From: Histoplasma ohiense
Lineage: Eukaryota > Ascomycota > Eurotiomycetes > Onygenales > Ajellomycetaceae
Direction of reading: 5' to 3'
NCBI GenBank assembly: GCA_017607445.1
Contig: JAEVHH010000004.1
Coordinates: 5,766,001-5,830,000, forward strand
DNA: 64,000 nt
The notes under the pieces were generated by a model, which made no database searches, was not told the origin of the DNA, and worked only from the letters and a program-made list of their open reading frames with translations. Shown piece after piece: positions 1-12,565 of the stretch (its first letter is position 1; every line of letters begins with the position of its first letter). The translations under genes were made by a program, and so were the position numbers.

Positions 1-793
1 GAAACCCTTTGAGTATGACGACCTTATCGGGGGAGAAAATATCACTCGAAATGACCCCACTAGTGATCCATTTGAGGGAACTAGGTGTGAACGCTTTCTG
101 ATCTGCAAGCATCTCCTTTGAAAAGGCCTTAACCGAACTGCGCAGGTCCTCGAGAGCCTGCTGGGATAGCCTGGTTTGAGCGAAAAGCTGCTCGAGGTAC
201 CGTTCAATAGCGGCTGTGTCAGTTTGAGCTGGATCAAACACCAACGACTCCCATTCCGCCCGCTGTTCATGCATCTCCTCCCTCCCAACATGCTCGGACT
301 GTCCTTCAGTTCCTTTCTCCGCAGCTGAGTCGTTAGGGTTTGTGAGCCATTCGGTAACCAGCTGACTAAAGAATAAAGCGTGCTCATGCTTTACGCTCCG
401 GAGATCAAGGTCGCGCTTCAGCTCCTCTTCCCACGACGACAGCATCCCGCTCGATATCGACGAGTCATATTTACTTTGGAATAAGAACCGTCTAATGTTC
501 CGATACCGGCTCCTGGTCGACCCATCGCACGAACTATCATGCCGATCACGCTCTGCATCATCTTTGTCGGATGTGTCCAAGCCATCACCGGGAAAACCCT
601 GGATCTTTGTTACACCTTCAAGAAGGATCCTCACCCTTTCTCGAAGGTCCGTTTGGCTATCAGCTTCCTTGAGGAGCGCTGATTTGCGAGACTCAAACAG
701 GGCACGCTGTTTCTTGAGCTCGGTGATTTTCGTAGCAGTGATTGATTGTAAAGCTTGGGGAAGGGCAGCAGTAGGCGGCATCCTGACTGGCAT
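1..793 (-). CDS. Hypothetical coiled-coil protein, N-terminal part (runs off the left edge)
   Basis: An open frame of 264 codons without a stop runs from an ATG at 793 (second in-frame ATG at 781) to the left edge, so the C-terminus is missing. I do not recognise the family. The first ~55 residues are rich in Lys, Arg, Glu and Leu (ITATKITELKKQRALFESR) and look like a coiled coil. Then comes an acidic/basic linker with DKDDAERDRH, and further charged helical stretches (WEEELKRDL, IERYLEQLF). There is no signal peptide or membrane segment. The start at 781 (MPPTAALPQ...) may be the native one. Codon use and the uninterrupted frame support a real gene; the function is open. Confidence 0.7.
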   Translation of the reverse strand, partial: MPVRMPPTAALPQALQSITATKITELKKQRALFESRKSALLKEADSQTDLRERVRILLEGVTKIQGFPGDGLDTSDKDDAERDRHDSSCDGSTRSRYRNIRRFLFQSKYDSSISSGMLSSWEEELKRDLDLRSVKHEHALFFSQLVTEWLTNPNDSAAEKGTEGQSEHVGREEMHEQRAEWESLVFDPAQTDTAAIERYLEQLFAQTRLSQQALEDLRSSVKAFSKEMLADQKAFTPSSLKWITSGVISSDIFSPDKVVILKGF

Positions 794-1492
794 ATCCTGG
801 GAAGCGTTTTGGTTTTTGATCAAGCAAGCGGGGCGCAGACAAGACGAAGAAAAATATAAGGACAAGAAGTAGTTGTTGCGAGTGCTCCAAACCTGTCGGA
901 ATTTGAAAGTGTTCAGCACCAAGTACTGAGAATGGTTCTACAAAATTTGAAGAAATTTTCAAGGCGCTTGAACAACTTTTATGTCGAACGCGTAAAAGAC
1001 CGGCGAACGACCAGGGCTACAGAGCCAGAAAACGGGCGAGAAGCAGCTTCACCAGTGCCAAACAGCAACCAAACTATGAATCAAAGAGCTAGTGTGAATA
1101 TGGACGCCGACAAAACGAGGATGTTGAAGGAATGGTTTTCTCGCTCAGCACAAATGTTTCAGGCGGTCGACAAAACTGGCAGCCAGCAGGGGACAGTGAG
1201 GCTTGCATGGCTAAGATGAAGTTTGAGGCCAGCATTATCGGCGTCCGTAACAGGAAATCTGTACTTGAGGAGAACCGTAAGCTCGACTGCCCTTCTAATA
1301 GGAGTTAGGTTTAGGTTTGGATCAGAGTTGGTTCCGGGGTTACGATTGAGTCATAAAAGCCCTACGTGGTGGAGTTTAGATGCGTGTTTGCAGCCGAAAG
1401 TTTTTTTCCGGCCGATACACTCACATATAAACAGTACTTACATGTTCTATATTATAATTGAAGTATATGTTTCATATTCCAAGTATATGATG

Positions 1493-1698
1493 GGACTAGA
1501 ATGGGACCAGTACTATATATTTATGAATAGAACATGATCTGGGGTTATACCTTGATTATAAGAAATACGCTGATATACAGTGTAAAAGGACTGGCAGTAT
1601 CAAACAAAATAGGGGACCAGGACTGATATATTTGACAATGAAACTGGCTAAAAATTTGGTCGCGGTCCCATGCACAGTAATGCGTGCCAGGAGAATCT
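1493..1698. repeat. Dispersed GGGACCAG element, copy A
   Basis: This segment aligns by eye along its length with 29581-29766. Shared blocks include ACATGA(T/C)CTGG, GGGACCAGGACT, ATATTTGA-AATG, AAAAATTTGGTC and GGTCCCATGCA, in the same order and spacing. Its right part is an imperfect hairpin, with GGGACCAGGAC at 1613-1623 facing GGTCGCGGTCCC at 1658-1669. It is probably an old non-autonomous transposable element or solo terminal repeat; the class is not determined. Confidence 0.6.
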
Positions 1699-2872
1699 CA
1701 GAAAGCATTGCACGAACGAACGAGTCATTGCTAGCATTGGCACATGCTCTTTTTAGCGCATACGGATCCTGTTATCCTAACTTCCACTAACCGACGTTTC
1801 TGCTCGGGTCTCCTCTGCGAAAAGGAGGTAGATCTGATCGGAGTGCCGTCGAACGGGCGCGGTACGCTCGCGGCGGGGGTCGATCGAGAGATCGTAACAA
1901 TGCCATATGGGCCAATGTCGACAGAAATTACATACATAACAACTTGAAACCCTTTCTCACCATGGCTTGAGGTCAAAGGGCTCGCCACTCTATCCGGTAG
2001 TGATCAGCCCGCTGCCATGCCCTGTCCATAGATCCTAAGCGAAGAGAAACCTGGTGAGGTGACGTATCGCGACCTGCACTGACTAGTGCATGTGTTTCGT
2101 AGGTCAGAATCCATGTGAAGCATATGTGTGTTTCAAGACATTTTAAATTTTAGCCAATGGAGCAGAATTGAAGCCCAAATCTGCTTTGAACCTCCCAGGT
2201 GCTCTCCATTTTCCTAGCAGGCATTCGACTATCATCTCTCGCATAAATATGCGTACACAAAAACATCTTGACCTCTGCTCTATTCCTTGAATCCGAAAAC
2301 AAAAAAAGGGGGTGGACGCCATGATTGATTAAAGCGAGATGAAGATCCCATGGCGGACGGTTAAGAGAGTTGCTTATGCTGTTGCAAGTGACATTGAGAG
2401 TGGAAAGGCAAAAGACAGCCCGGTAGTTCTGAAAGGTGGGAGTGTTTGGCACCTGGACCGAGAAGCGCTGGGCTCTGGAAAGGAATCCCGCGGGAAAACA
2501 CAACCGCATTCCCGACTGCCTCGGTATTGACGAGGTTACCACCATGGGCACAGTACCAAAGGCTTGGGTCATATCCCTGGGGCGGGAAGACTGCGAATCT
2601 GGATCATGCCACCATTGTTTGCGATGTCATCAATTGTGCAAGGCGGAAGTGCTACCTACGTATCTAGGCGTGCCTATTGCCTGCGAGGGGGAATCGTTTG
2701 TCAGGCTTGGATGATGGCAAATCCTAGCACAGCAGACAGGGGTCATTCGTACAAAGCGAAAGGCAGTTGAAGGAGCCCTTTTCCATTCTAAGAAAGCCTT
2801 GTCCTATCAAAAGTATAATCCTGTCACTTGGCGTTCAGTCGAAACGAATTCTATTCATGGGCAAGTTGCGCC

Positions 2873-2888
2873 TTAACCCTAACCCTAA
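2873..2888. repeat. Short interstitial telomere-like tract
   Basis: TTAACCCTAACCCTAA, about two and a half units of the CCCTAA repeat used at telomeres of filamentous fungi. It is too short to be a chromosome end and could arise by chance or by telomerase-mediated repair. Confidence 0.35.
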
Positions 2889-3818
2889 TTGCGACAACCA
2901 TTAGTTGCATCTGGTCATCCTTCAATCGAACGAGTGATCCCCGTGCATCCCAGGTCCGATTTTTAGCCCATAAAAGTGAAGATATAAAAGCACCTTCATT
3001 GCCGTAAGTACTCCGCAAGACCCTCAACATACATAGTTGCTCTGGGCCTCTTTTTGACCTGACATTCCCAGAATCAGTCCTCCGCAACGCTCTCCTGAGA
3101 AACAGGTTATAGCGTTCATACAATCTTCCGCTTCGATTATTTGGCAAAGAATCGTTCTATCGTACTCAAATCCAGGCCATTCTCCACAAAGCATATCGAC
3201 ACACCACGTTCACATTGAGCTTACTCGAACCGAACTCCGTTTAAAAAGTCAGGAAAAACTTCTGCTTCTGGGTGTGGTAACGGCATCTGAACTTGTCAAT
3301 CTTGTTCTAGACCAATGCTTGATTTGAATTAGATCGCTCCAGCCCTCCTATATGTGTGTCTACCATGATATGGAGTGGTCCTTCGGCCACGAGGTTGCGA
3401 ATAGACTCGCCGAATGCAAGCGCGATGCGGGGGAAACCCACAAAACCTTTGGTAAATTTAAGGATTGGCGTCAAGGCGGCCCTTGCGACGAGTGCCACGA
3501 GTAAGCTATTGAGTCTCGGTAGACGGAGACTGTGCGAGAGTGCATATGGCGATTGGGACCAACTCTGGAAAGGGTCGACGGTGCTTCATGTACCAGGTCT
3601 ATAGCTACCTGATGGATAGCTGAGAATTTGGAAGCATGAATTGTGTGGCCTTGTTAGGCAATAAGATACTCATGCCTCATTCAATCACATGGCATAGTAC
3701 AAAAGTAAATAGAGAGGAAACACCAGCCCTAGAAAAGAAACGACAAACGAAAAAAAAAAAAAATCCTCAGTTATTATCCTGCCATCTTTTGGACAGGGTT
3801 GAGAATGTTAGCTGCAAA

Positions 3819-4240
3819 TCACACCCTTCGGAAATTGGATCCTGCGTACCTATGCCCACATTTCGGGCAACGATAGAAGATAGTGCTTCCTTCATCCGCG
3901 CTTCGCAATTGCATCTCACTCCAAGTAACCTCCTTTGAATCGCATTTCTGGCAATCCACTTGAATTCGGCGGTTCGATTCGCGGTCTTTGACCGCCAATT
4001 CACGCGTATGAGATCTCAGCTTGGTACGAAGTTTTGACGGGAAATTGTTTGATGTAGATTTTATCGGACGATCCATTAACTTGTCTTGGGTTGTGGGCGT
4101 CCTTATTAGCTGCTGGCTCTCGCAGTTCAGTAAGAGAGATGCTCACTGGGATTTGTTTTTCCACACACATCGCATGGAATGTTTGGTGCGGCAGATATGT
4201 CTAAGATAGAGCCGCAGTCATGACAGAACTGGGGAGCCAT
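3819..4240 (-). CDS. RPA12: DNA-directed RNA polymerase I subunit Rpa12
   Basis: Two exons, 4240-4147 and 4084-3819, joined through a 62-bp intron (GTGAGC donor, GCTAAT branch, AAG acceptor), give 119 residues, close to the 125 of yeast Rpa12. The N-terminal zinc ribbon shows FCHDCGSILD and CDVCGKTN. The C-terminal TFIIS-like ribbon shows CQKCDSKEVTW, then the acidic hairpin QLRSADEG, then FYRCPKCGH. By family knowledge the subunit supports RNA cleavage, proofreading and termination by Pol I in the nucleolus. The residues joining the exons (NKLM) depend on my acceptor choice. URB2, another nucleolar gene, lies 3.7 kb away on the same strand, with no sign that the two are linked. Confidence 0.93.
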
Positions 4241-4775
4241 AGATGGGAGTCGGGCCGGATAGAGCGCCTTGCAGGGTTGAGAGATGTTGAATTTGTGGGA
4301 GGAAATTTTGTATAGTGATATTTCGGACCATCTATTATTCCGGTATGGGACAGCCTCGGCAAGGGGATATAAGACCGTATGCAATCAACTATTGTCCCAA
4401 TCACCTAATTTCTATCTACCCAAGCAGATTTAAATAAATATTTCCCAGAGTTGTGTTAGCCAACCTCGGAAACCAAATTACAACGCCAAATTCTTCTCCG
4501 ATGATGTCATAGGAAAACTACGGGGGAGGAATTGGGGCTGAGGTGAATGAGCTGGATGCTGATGGTAAACCTGTGTATATGTAACAGTTTGGTGTTTTAA
4601 CGAAAGGGCGAGAATAACTTTTAATAGAATTTAGGAGTAAGATAGAAACTAAAACCAATATTAAATCAGACGGTAACGTTAGAAGAAAATTTGCGAGAAA
4701 AGTAATAGAAGGGAGAAAATACAAATATCGCCCGGAGAAATTCATCACGCACATTCATTATTAATAATCCTCCTT
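4241..4775. other. Intergenic region: RPA12 5' flank and permease 3' flank
   Basis: AT-rich spacer of 535 bp. Both flanking genes read on the minus strand, so it holds the permease 3' untranslated region and the RPA12 promoter. No gene, RNA or clear regulatory motif was recognised. Confidence 0.6.
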
Positions 4776-6657
4776 CTATCGTGTCAAATAATTTACTCTA
4801 GCCCCTCTCACATCAACATGCCCTTTACTACCTTTCGCAACAGAATCTGGCTCATCATACGCAGCCGACGACGATGTTCTTGACTGCGACTCCTCATCAA
4901 TACTACTGGCAGGGATGCTGCCTTGGTTATACGCCACAGAAAGATTAGTGACATCGGCATCAATCTCATTCCACGTCTTGCTCGACGCTGGGATTGGCCA
5001 AACCCTAGTGAGGGTATAATACATCGTCAAGGAAACGACAAAACCGCAGAAAAAATTCAAATTATAGAGATAGGTGGCTCCAACGGGTACCGCGATATCA
5101 AGAGCGCCGATGAAACCGACAATGTTGATGAGAATCCCTGAGACGTAGGACGCGTAGGCGTGCCAGGAGAAGCCGAAGGTATAGTAATAGGGGCTGTGCT
5201 TTCGGGAGCTGTAGAGGTCGTTGACTTTGATGTAGCCCTTGCGAACAAGGTAGTAGTCGCAGATCATCGGGCCTGCAATGGAGGAAAGGAAGACAGAGTA
5301 CGCAGAGAGGTAAGTGGTGAAGCTGTTTGAGGTGGAAAGTAGGTGCCACTATGGGAGAGAGGTATAAGTGTTAGCAACGAGTAATGGTAATGGCCGTGAA
5401 GGGGACTGGCGGGGGAGACGTACGGGGCACATAGCGAAGCCAACAGCTGCACATATATACCCGCCCCGACGGATGCTGAGAAATCGAGGAAAGAGGGCGG
5501 CCATGTCAGTTCCAGCCGATATCGAGTTGGCTGAAATATTTGTCCCCAGTTGTGCCAGGGCAAAGGCGGTGGAGATGATAAAGACACCAAATCTTTCTCC
5601 TTTGCTCGCACCATCGAGAAATCTACCCAAAAGGTCAAGTGGGTTCCAGACAGGTTTTTCGTAAAGAACTCCAGAAGAGGAGGAAACGATAATCCCGATG
5701 AATGAAGTGATGGCAAAGCTGATTGGTATGGTGAAAAGCTGTGAATACAAGGCGTCCTTCGGCTTTCTGGCAACCCTCGAAAAGTCGAGCGAGTTGACGA
5801 TAAGGGTAGCAAAGTTGGCGATTGAGGTCATGACTCCCTTCATCACGGCCCATGCCAATTTGCTACCTTGTAGGGTGTGTCGTTGGTCAACAACGGGTCC
5901 GAGTCCGCCTGCACGGTGAACGGACCAAGCAAGGAAAACGATACCAGCTGTTGGCGCGTAATAGGATTTGACGGTGAAAAGATGGCGGATTTTATGCACA
6001 GGGAACCAGACGGCGGGAAGACTGCAGAGTGAAAAGAGAAAGAAGCTTAAAAAATCTCTTGTTGTTGTCCCTGAGCTTGTTGGCATGCTATTTGGCAGGT
6101 CGTTATAGCTAGACCATATAGATCTAATCATCAACGTAACACATTGGCCTTAATCGAAGAACATAACAGGAGTTGAATATCAGTCTCGCGTAAGATCGGG
6201 TATGTCAGGAGCTGCTGCATATGAAGTTGGGTGTAGCATACCTCCAATCCACGACTGCACGCCATACCATATACAAGCCATGGCTACTCGGTTAAAGACC
6301 GGCCACATGGAGCCCCATACTCCAAACGACGCTCTTATACCCACTGGGAAGGATATATGGTACACTGCACCGATTCGCGCGCTCAGGCATAGAAAAATCG
6401 CAGCAATGAAGTATCCAAACCACACGCAAATCCAGGATTGCCACCACGACAAACCTTCGACGACCATCGCGGAGGAGATCATCCATGTGTTCTGGAATTA
6501 GAAACGAGTTCAGCACCTCCGCGAGTTTTTACAATAGATTCCATGAAATTTTCGTGCTGCTTTGACCCACGATATTAAAGGAGTCCGCGATCCAGAAGCT
6601 AACATAGTTCCAAGGACCCCATCGTCGATGCTCCGGTTTAACTATTAATCGGCGCAT
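4776..6657 (-). CDS. NCS1 (Fur-type) nucleobase/allantoin permease
   Basis: Four exons (6657-6571, 6491-6242, 6148-5424, 5348-4776) give 544 residues, within the usual 540-580 of the nucleobase:cation symporter-1 family. Family hallmarks read in order: WGPWNYVSFWIADSFNI and NTWMISS at the start of TM1, GGQCVTLMIRSIW, SSGTTTRDFLSFFLF, WFPVHKIRHLFTVKSYYAP, then SIAGPMICDYYLVRKGY near the C-terminus. About twelve hydrophobic segments fit a plasma-membrane H+ symporter for uracil, allantoin or a related compound; the substrate cannot be read from sequence. The start is uncertain. The predicted N-terminus (MRRLIVKPEHRRW) is shorter than in most relatives, and an upstream exon in 6660-7100 may be missed or lost. 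Introns use GTGGGT and GTATGC donors. Confidence 0.88.
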
Positions 6658-7951
6658 CAGTAAGGATAGGCATTACCAAGAACAGTAACGGCATTCGGTC
6701 GAGTATCTAAGATCACTTGCCTGGTTTCAAATCATCGTTAACCAGCATGCGCGCCCACTAGACAGCCAACCTCATTTCTCACCTCCATTTTGGAGACATA
6801 GTGCGCAATTTTTGAAGCTGATAGGACATTCATATTGAAAGGATAACAAGGTTGAAGCAAAAATCAAACCGGTAACTACCAGAATGGATAAGTTCTCATG
6901 CTTGTCCGAAGTGCCAGAGCAACCACAACAATACACTTCAGATCGATGGAACGAGAAGGAGGCTGTTGATCTGGATTACGCCGTTTACGTTGGTTGTAAT
7001 CCCTCCAGGCTCGCACTGATAGAACAGAGAAAGAAAATGAGAGGAGACAAGTGATATCATCGATCGCCATAGACGCAAGGAAGAGCGACGGCGGTGAATA
7101 TATCTAGTATGTTATTTACGCTGCACAGTCTCCCCCAACATGACAGGCCAGTATGATATCTGCACCTATCATGCTCCGCAGCAATTGGGTTCCACTAAAA
7201 GTCAAGGAGAGACATATACATGTCCGACGATCGACACATATTGTCGCTGAGTAAATGCTCCCCGGTTATAACGAAGAAAAATACCGGGCATTTGGTCACT
7301 CGGTCGCGGTGGATATGGCGACGTGCAGAATGGATTTCAAAACCAGCATCATCACACATTTCATGGACCCGCTGTCCAAGTTTTCCAACTCTGATCCGTG
7401 GGATAAGCTCCCGTCTCTTTACTTGTCACCCATTGACAAACTATCCACGGAGCACACGGAGCAGACGGAGCAAATCACAAGGGAAAGTTAGGATGGAGGA
7501 GGGTGAGTCCTGGCGACATCCCGGTATTGTCTCTTCCTATCAAGGACTGCGGTACCTGATAAATATGGAGCAATTCAGATTCATTGTCTTGGCTGGTTCC
7601 TAGCCATGCCAAGGGCAAACATACTGAGAGCTTTGGGCCATAGCGCTTGAGACAGAAAGTCAAACTAAAGGCTGCGTCTCCGTGCTATGGACTAAGCTTA
7701 GTCTTAATAGTGCGGTCTCTGTTTGGCAGCAAACTATGCAGCTTTTGCACCCAGATATTCATTGCTCCCTTCTCGAGCCAGGTGATTCAAAAAAAAAAAC
7801 AGCCTTGAGCTCCAATTTTACATGAAGCATTGAAAAGTCATTCCTGTCAATTAAATATTGGGTATAGTACACACCCACTCCAACATTCTATTTTACACAG
7901 GTATTAAGTTCTCTTTCATAAAATCACGACGCTATCACCCAATCACTCAAA
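6658..7951. other. Gene-free stretch between permease start and URB2 stop
   Basis: No supported gene. It should hold the permease promoter (minus strand) and the URB2 3' untranslated region. Small frames at 6876-7070 (-) and 7255-7603 (+) lack family features. There is a short A-run at 7789-7798. Confidence 0.55.
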
Positions 7952-10900
7952 TCATGCATTATTCCACTTCCCAAACCGCACATAATCGTCGTATAGGGAC
8001 TTAAAGACCGCTCGACTCGACGAATCCATCGCCGCATTCAAACCCCTCATTGTCTCCTTCGACATCACATCCAAAACCGAGTAAAAGCCTGGCATCAACG
8101 CAGCCTTCAGCTCCGGCGCAAGTTGACCTCGCAGCTGGCAGCCGGTGTATTCCATAACAAGATATTGTAAATGCTGGCCGGCTATACTCTTCAATTTTTT
8201 CGTATTGTCTGTTAGGCCGCTGTCGGATCGCTGGACGCGTTGTACAGCGGAGACAGTTGGGTCGCAAAGGGCAGTTAGGAGGCGGGTATATTGGGTTGCG
8301 TGGGAACGCTTATGGAGAAAGGAGTTGGCAGTCTGGTTGTCTACCCATGGTGGAGGGGCGAATTGGGAACGAGACGACTTCTGCGGCCTCGGGCTAGGTG
8401 TGAAGAGGAGGCGAAGGAGGCGTTGCATGAGTGGTAAAATCAAGTGAAATCTTCCACTGAGCTTTTTCCGGTATTGGCCAAAAACGAGGCTTAGGATATG
8501 ACAAATACGGCTGTAGACAACTCCGGCGTATCCCCCTGCGATTTTGGGACCCTGGGCAGATATCACGACGGAAAGCGTGCCTAGGATGTTGTCAATGTTC
8601 CACTGCGTGATCGACCGGGATTGATTCCGGAGGAGCATTTCTAGGCACTCTGTGGCAAGAGAAAATGATTCAATTGCTGTAGTCTTGATAAGGCATTGTG
8701 ATAGTGAGGGGAATAGGGATGATAGCTCTTGTGACGCTTGGGTATCGGGTGATTCGATAGGCTCAAAGCAAGAAATGGCAACGCCGGTGAGTAATAGTCG
8801 ATGAGCCGCATCTTGGCCTGCGAAACCCGACTCGCGAATTTGGCGTACAAGGCGGACGAGTTTTTTCTCTGATAAAGTAGACAATTTGTGGCGGATGTCC
8901 CGCACAAAAAGTTGATGGTCATGGTCATACAACTGATCAACAGGAAACAACGAAAGCCACTTCGTCAGCACTGTCTCGAAGTCCTTGCCCGGTTTGTAGG
9001 ACGAGACGAGTCGACGTTTGACAAGCCTTTTGGTGGGGGGATCATAGCTCATTGTGTCCAAGAGCTCCTCAACTTTACGTATGGCTTTCCGTGCGTCTTT
9101 ACGCGACCTCACCATGTCTTCAAAATTTTCTAAAGCATTCAGAATGCCAGTTAATGTGTTCACATCTGGCGGCTCACTCTTCTTTTCCATTGTTCTCTCG
9201 ATAGACCGCAAATCGGAGATGAGGATGTTTAACACCTTCTCGCGCAGTGCATTCAAAGTTTCGATCTTGAGGTTACAATCAAACTGCTGCTGGTGAGTAT
9301 GAAGTGTCCCTAAAGACAACACAAGCATAAAAAACCCCATTGCATCGAAATTGGAGCTATCGTATTTTTGTATTGTTGCGCATACTTTATCAAACGTTTT
9401 CTGGAAATATAAACTCCGCTGCACATCGGATGATACTAGAATACGGCCAATGATTGCCTTGTGGAGCTGGCGGAACGATTGGAATGGAAGAAGAGTCGAC
9501 GAGGAATCCTCCTTTCGGATGGAAATAGCATCCGAAAGTTTCCATGGCTCCTCCCAGTCGCTTGTGATTTGGGCTGAGGACTTGGGTAAATCTGCTAGCC
9601 TTGTCATCAAGGTTAGGATATCAGTACACATTTCTCCACAGCTTAATTGACCCATAAGCATTGTTTGTTGAAGGAAGTCTAAGAGCATTCCTCTCTGGTG
9701 GCGCGGGATTAGCCTAGTAGGGACACCTAGAAGGCTTGCAATTGAGAGATGTCTGGGGACTTTCTTCTCCTTGAGGTGATGGAGAATTGTATTGACAAGA
9801 TCATATACCGCTGCAGGCGTCTCCAGGAGCCACTCGTTAGAAGTGAACGATTGCCATATTTCGAGTAACTGGCATTCAAGGCTCGAGCCTACTGCCTGCC
9901 TCGAAAGTGGATTTGAAATATAATATTCAAAACGCTCAACTGATGTGAGAAGGTTATTGAAAAGAAGGCCACGGTTTTCAGACGTAAGGCGAGTAACAGC
10001 CAGCGGTGTTGCCAGTAACACAGCGAGATATCCAACACAGACGGTTTGAGGAGAAACCATAGTGTCCACACGTCCATCCCATGCTGCTCCTGTGAATCTC
10101 GCAACTTGATTAAAAGTAGGTACAATTCGTGGCATTATTGCATTCAAATATTCGTTGTACTCGGGGAAGTTTTTCCTGCCTGCAACGAGCACCACAAATT
10201 TGAAAGCCTCAAATGCTTCGAGACAATCATTTCTAGATATATTAGTTGGGAACTCTTGATTGTGGAAGTTCTGTAATACGTCGATTGCTTTAGGTAACAA
10301 AGTGGTGCTAAGGTCGACAGATACATCATCCGGCGAGGAAGAATGATGATCAACAAAGCGCTGGGAAAGGCGCCAGAGACGCCACCTCCAGGCCGGTTGC
10401 CGTTTTGACAAGACTAAGTTAGATACTATACGGAAGGCTTGAGCCAAAGATTCGTCCTGTAACATGGAGTCACCTTCTCGCAATTGTGGTTCCCAAATAG
10501 CATCAAGAAGCAAAATGTCCGCATAGTGCCTAGGGGCGTTTATTTCTTCGTCGTCAAACGAGTGTTGTGACAAAATGACTTGCAGATGATCCTTAGTTTG
10601 ATTCTCAGAGAAGAGATCCGTTATCAAAGGCCTCAATGCGGCAGCAAGGTCGTCATCCTCCCAAACAAAAGAGTAGAATATATCTCTCCCATTTAACCGA
10701 GCAGCCTCGATCGACGTTAACTGCTCAGACCAGATATCGAGAAATGAACCAATAGCCCTGGCAGCCGCAAATCCACGAAGCAAAGGTATTACAATGGTGG
10801 TTTTGATAACTCCATAAGTCTCGTTTGGCATAACATTTGAAACTAGTGAAAACGATGTGATTCGATCGATAAGATTACTGAGCAACTTTTCCATCCCGTC

Positions 10901-12565
10901 AAATCCAGGGTTGGGAAGAAACACATCAACACCCGTCAGTATAAGTTTAGATATTAATGACCACTCCGTAGCCTGGTGTTCCTCGCCTCCAACCAGGCCA
11001 GAAAATCGGACAGCGTATCGTCTGATTGTGTCAATAGAAAGACTTGTTTTCCTATCAATGATCACTTGGAAAAGGTTCTCGAGAACCAGGATATCCTTAT
11101 GAGATGTGCTCCATGAGGGTTCATCATATAGAGGGCAGCCAGCGATAGTTGAGAGTGCCACGAAAAAGGTTTCAAGCCAGGGCGCTTCATGAACTTGTCT
11201 CTTGAATGTGTCCCGAGGCACAGCACGAACAGCAACATCTAGCAAAATGGGTAGTAACTCTGTATTCCAGCGGTCATTAGATCCGCCCCAACGGGAATGG
11301 ACATCTTTAAGGACATGCTTGATTACGGAAGGATCGGGGCTATCATTAGTATCCATGGTCTTCATGGGGTCGATGGAGAAGAATGACTGGCGAATAGGGA
11401 GGACGAAGTGAAGAACGACGATACGTTCCAAGCTCTGTATCACATTCGTATTTTCGGCTGGTTCGGTTCCAATTTGCCGCAGAACCATAAGCAGATGCAA
11501 CGCTTCGGAAAAGCAATATGAAGAAAATGTATTCTATATCCCAAAAAAAGTCAGTATACCTAAAAAGTCAGGTGAAAACAAATCCAAGCTACCTACATCG
11601 CTGGACAAGTTAGTAGCGTCACCAAGTCGCTCAGAACTGAGCCTCCAAATATCCAACGTCGCAGACAGCGCACGCATTAGCTGCGCATGTAATTCCGGAA
11701 ACCTCTTATCCCACTTTTCCACTACTTTTCGAGTCAATACGAAGGATTGTCCAAGAATCGCCGCCGCAGTCTGGGGTTCCCCTCTCAGAACGAGTTGTAA
11801 GTGTGAATGGGATGCTGATTCAACCCCAGAAAACTCATTCGCCAAAGCAACAAGAGTTTTCACTGATCTCAACACGGCGCAAAACGTATCACTCCATGAC
11901 CCCCTTATAAACCCCTTCGGTTCCACGGAATCCAAGCCATTTTCCGTCCTCTTTCGCTTTTGGCCCCGTTTCCAGGCCTCCGAAACAGGAGATCCTTGTA
12001 TTGTCGCGCTCGATTCAGAGTGTAGCGATTCTTGAAATTCAAGGTATTCGGGGGATGCGTTCGACGCATCCATAATATCAGCCAACGAATGTTTCAATAT
12101 TAGGAGAAATTTGTGTTCATTGAGAATAAATGCTAAAGGCTTTATGGGGATGCGTTCTAACAGCTGCCGAAGAAGAATCCATGTTTGGGTGTGCAGTCTG
12201 TAGTTGGTCTGCAACTCCTCTCGTTGTGGTGAAGTCGCCTTCAACTTTTTCATAAGCCATCGAAGAACCCATGCCTCCTTGGGTGCGGAAGGTTTCTGCT
12301 TTTTGTTGCTTTCCGCATCCTGGAACACTCCGGTATACCCCGTTCCATGGTTACATGAAGAAGATAAATCCGCCCCAATTATCCGCGCAGCTTCCTGCAG
12401 CTGGCTTGTTGGGTCACCCGTGCCTTTCTCAAGCTCAAGTAGCGCCTGATGCGCGAAAGACGAGGACTACACAAACCGTAAGGGAACATGTTAGCACTTC
12501 CGTTTACCTCAGACATATTTAAACACAAAAAATATACGATCCCTCACCTCCAGAGCCGGGGCCAT
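7952..12565 (-). CDS. URB2: Nucleolar 27S pre-rRNA processing factor Urb2/Npa2
   Basis: Three exons (12565-12548, 12466-11597, 11533-7952) give 1,489 residues of mostly alpha-helical repeat-like sequence. The C-terminus carries the Urb2 signature GFYSVLDVMS ... LNAAMDSSSRAVF then KSLYDDYVRFGKWNNA. The N-terminus has the family-typical QALLELEKG, LQEAARIIGADL and KEAWVLRWLMKKLK. In yeast, Urb2 works with Urb1/Npa1 in the earliest pre-60S particles in the nucleolus. A basic patch (KRGQKRKR) lies near residue 160. The start is a choice: in-frame ATGs at 12598 and 12622 would add 11 or 19 residues; I took 12565 because MAPALE then SSSFAHQALLELEKG resembles relatives best. Intron phases are all zero. 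The divergent neighbour MIC10 starts 268 bp away. Confidence 0.93.

Larger units (their letters stand above)
794..3818. other. Gene-poor stretch with relic sequence
   Basis: About 3 kb without a gene I can support. Short overlapping frames on both strands encode nothing recognisable. It holds one copy of a dispersed GGGACCAG element (1493-1698), a short telomere-like tract (2873-2888) and a locally GC-rich patch near 1840-1890 that looks unlike its flanks. A 95-codon frame at 932-1219 (+) starts 138 bp from the divergent ATG at 793 and could be a small gene or leader, but I cannot support it. Confidence 0.6.

Noticed and set aside
495..872. 125-codon plus-strand frame
   Set aside because: It is antisense to the open, stop-free minus-strand frame 1-793, which has coherent protein character.
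1731..1988. Antisense frames over a GC-rich patch (VPSNGRGTL...)
   Set aside because: There is a slight resemblance to a transferase motif, but no flanking family sequence and no intact frame.
8001..11411. Many plus- and minus-frame ORFs inside URB2
   Set aside because: They are shadows of the 1,489-residue coding frame.
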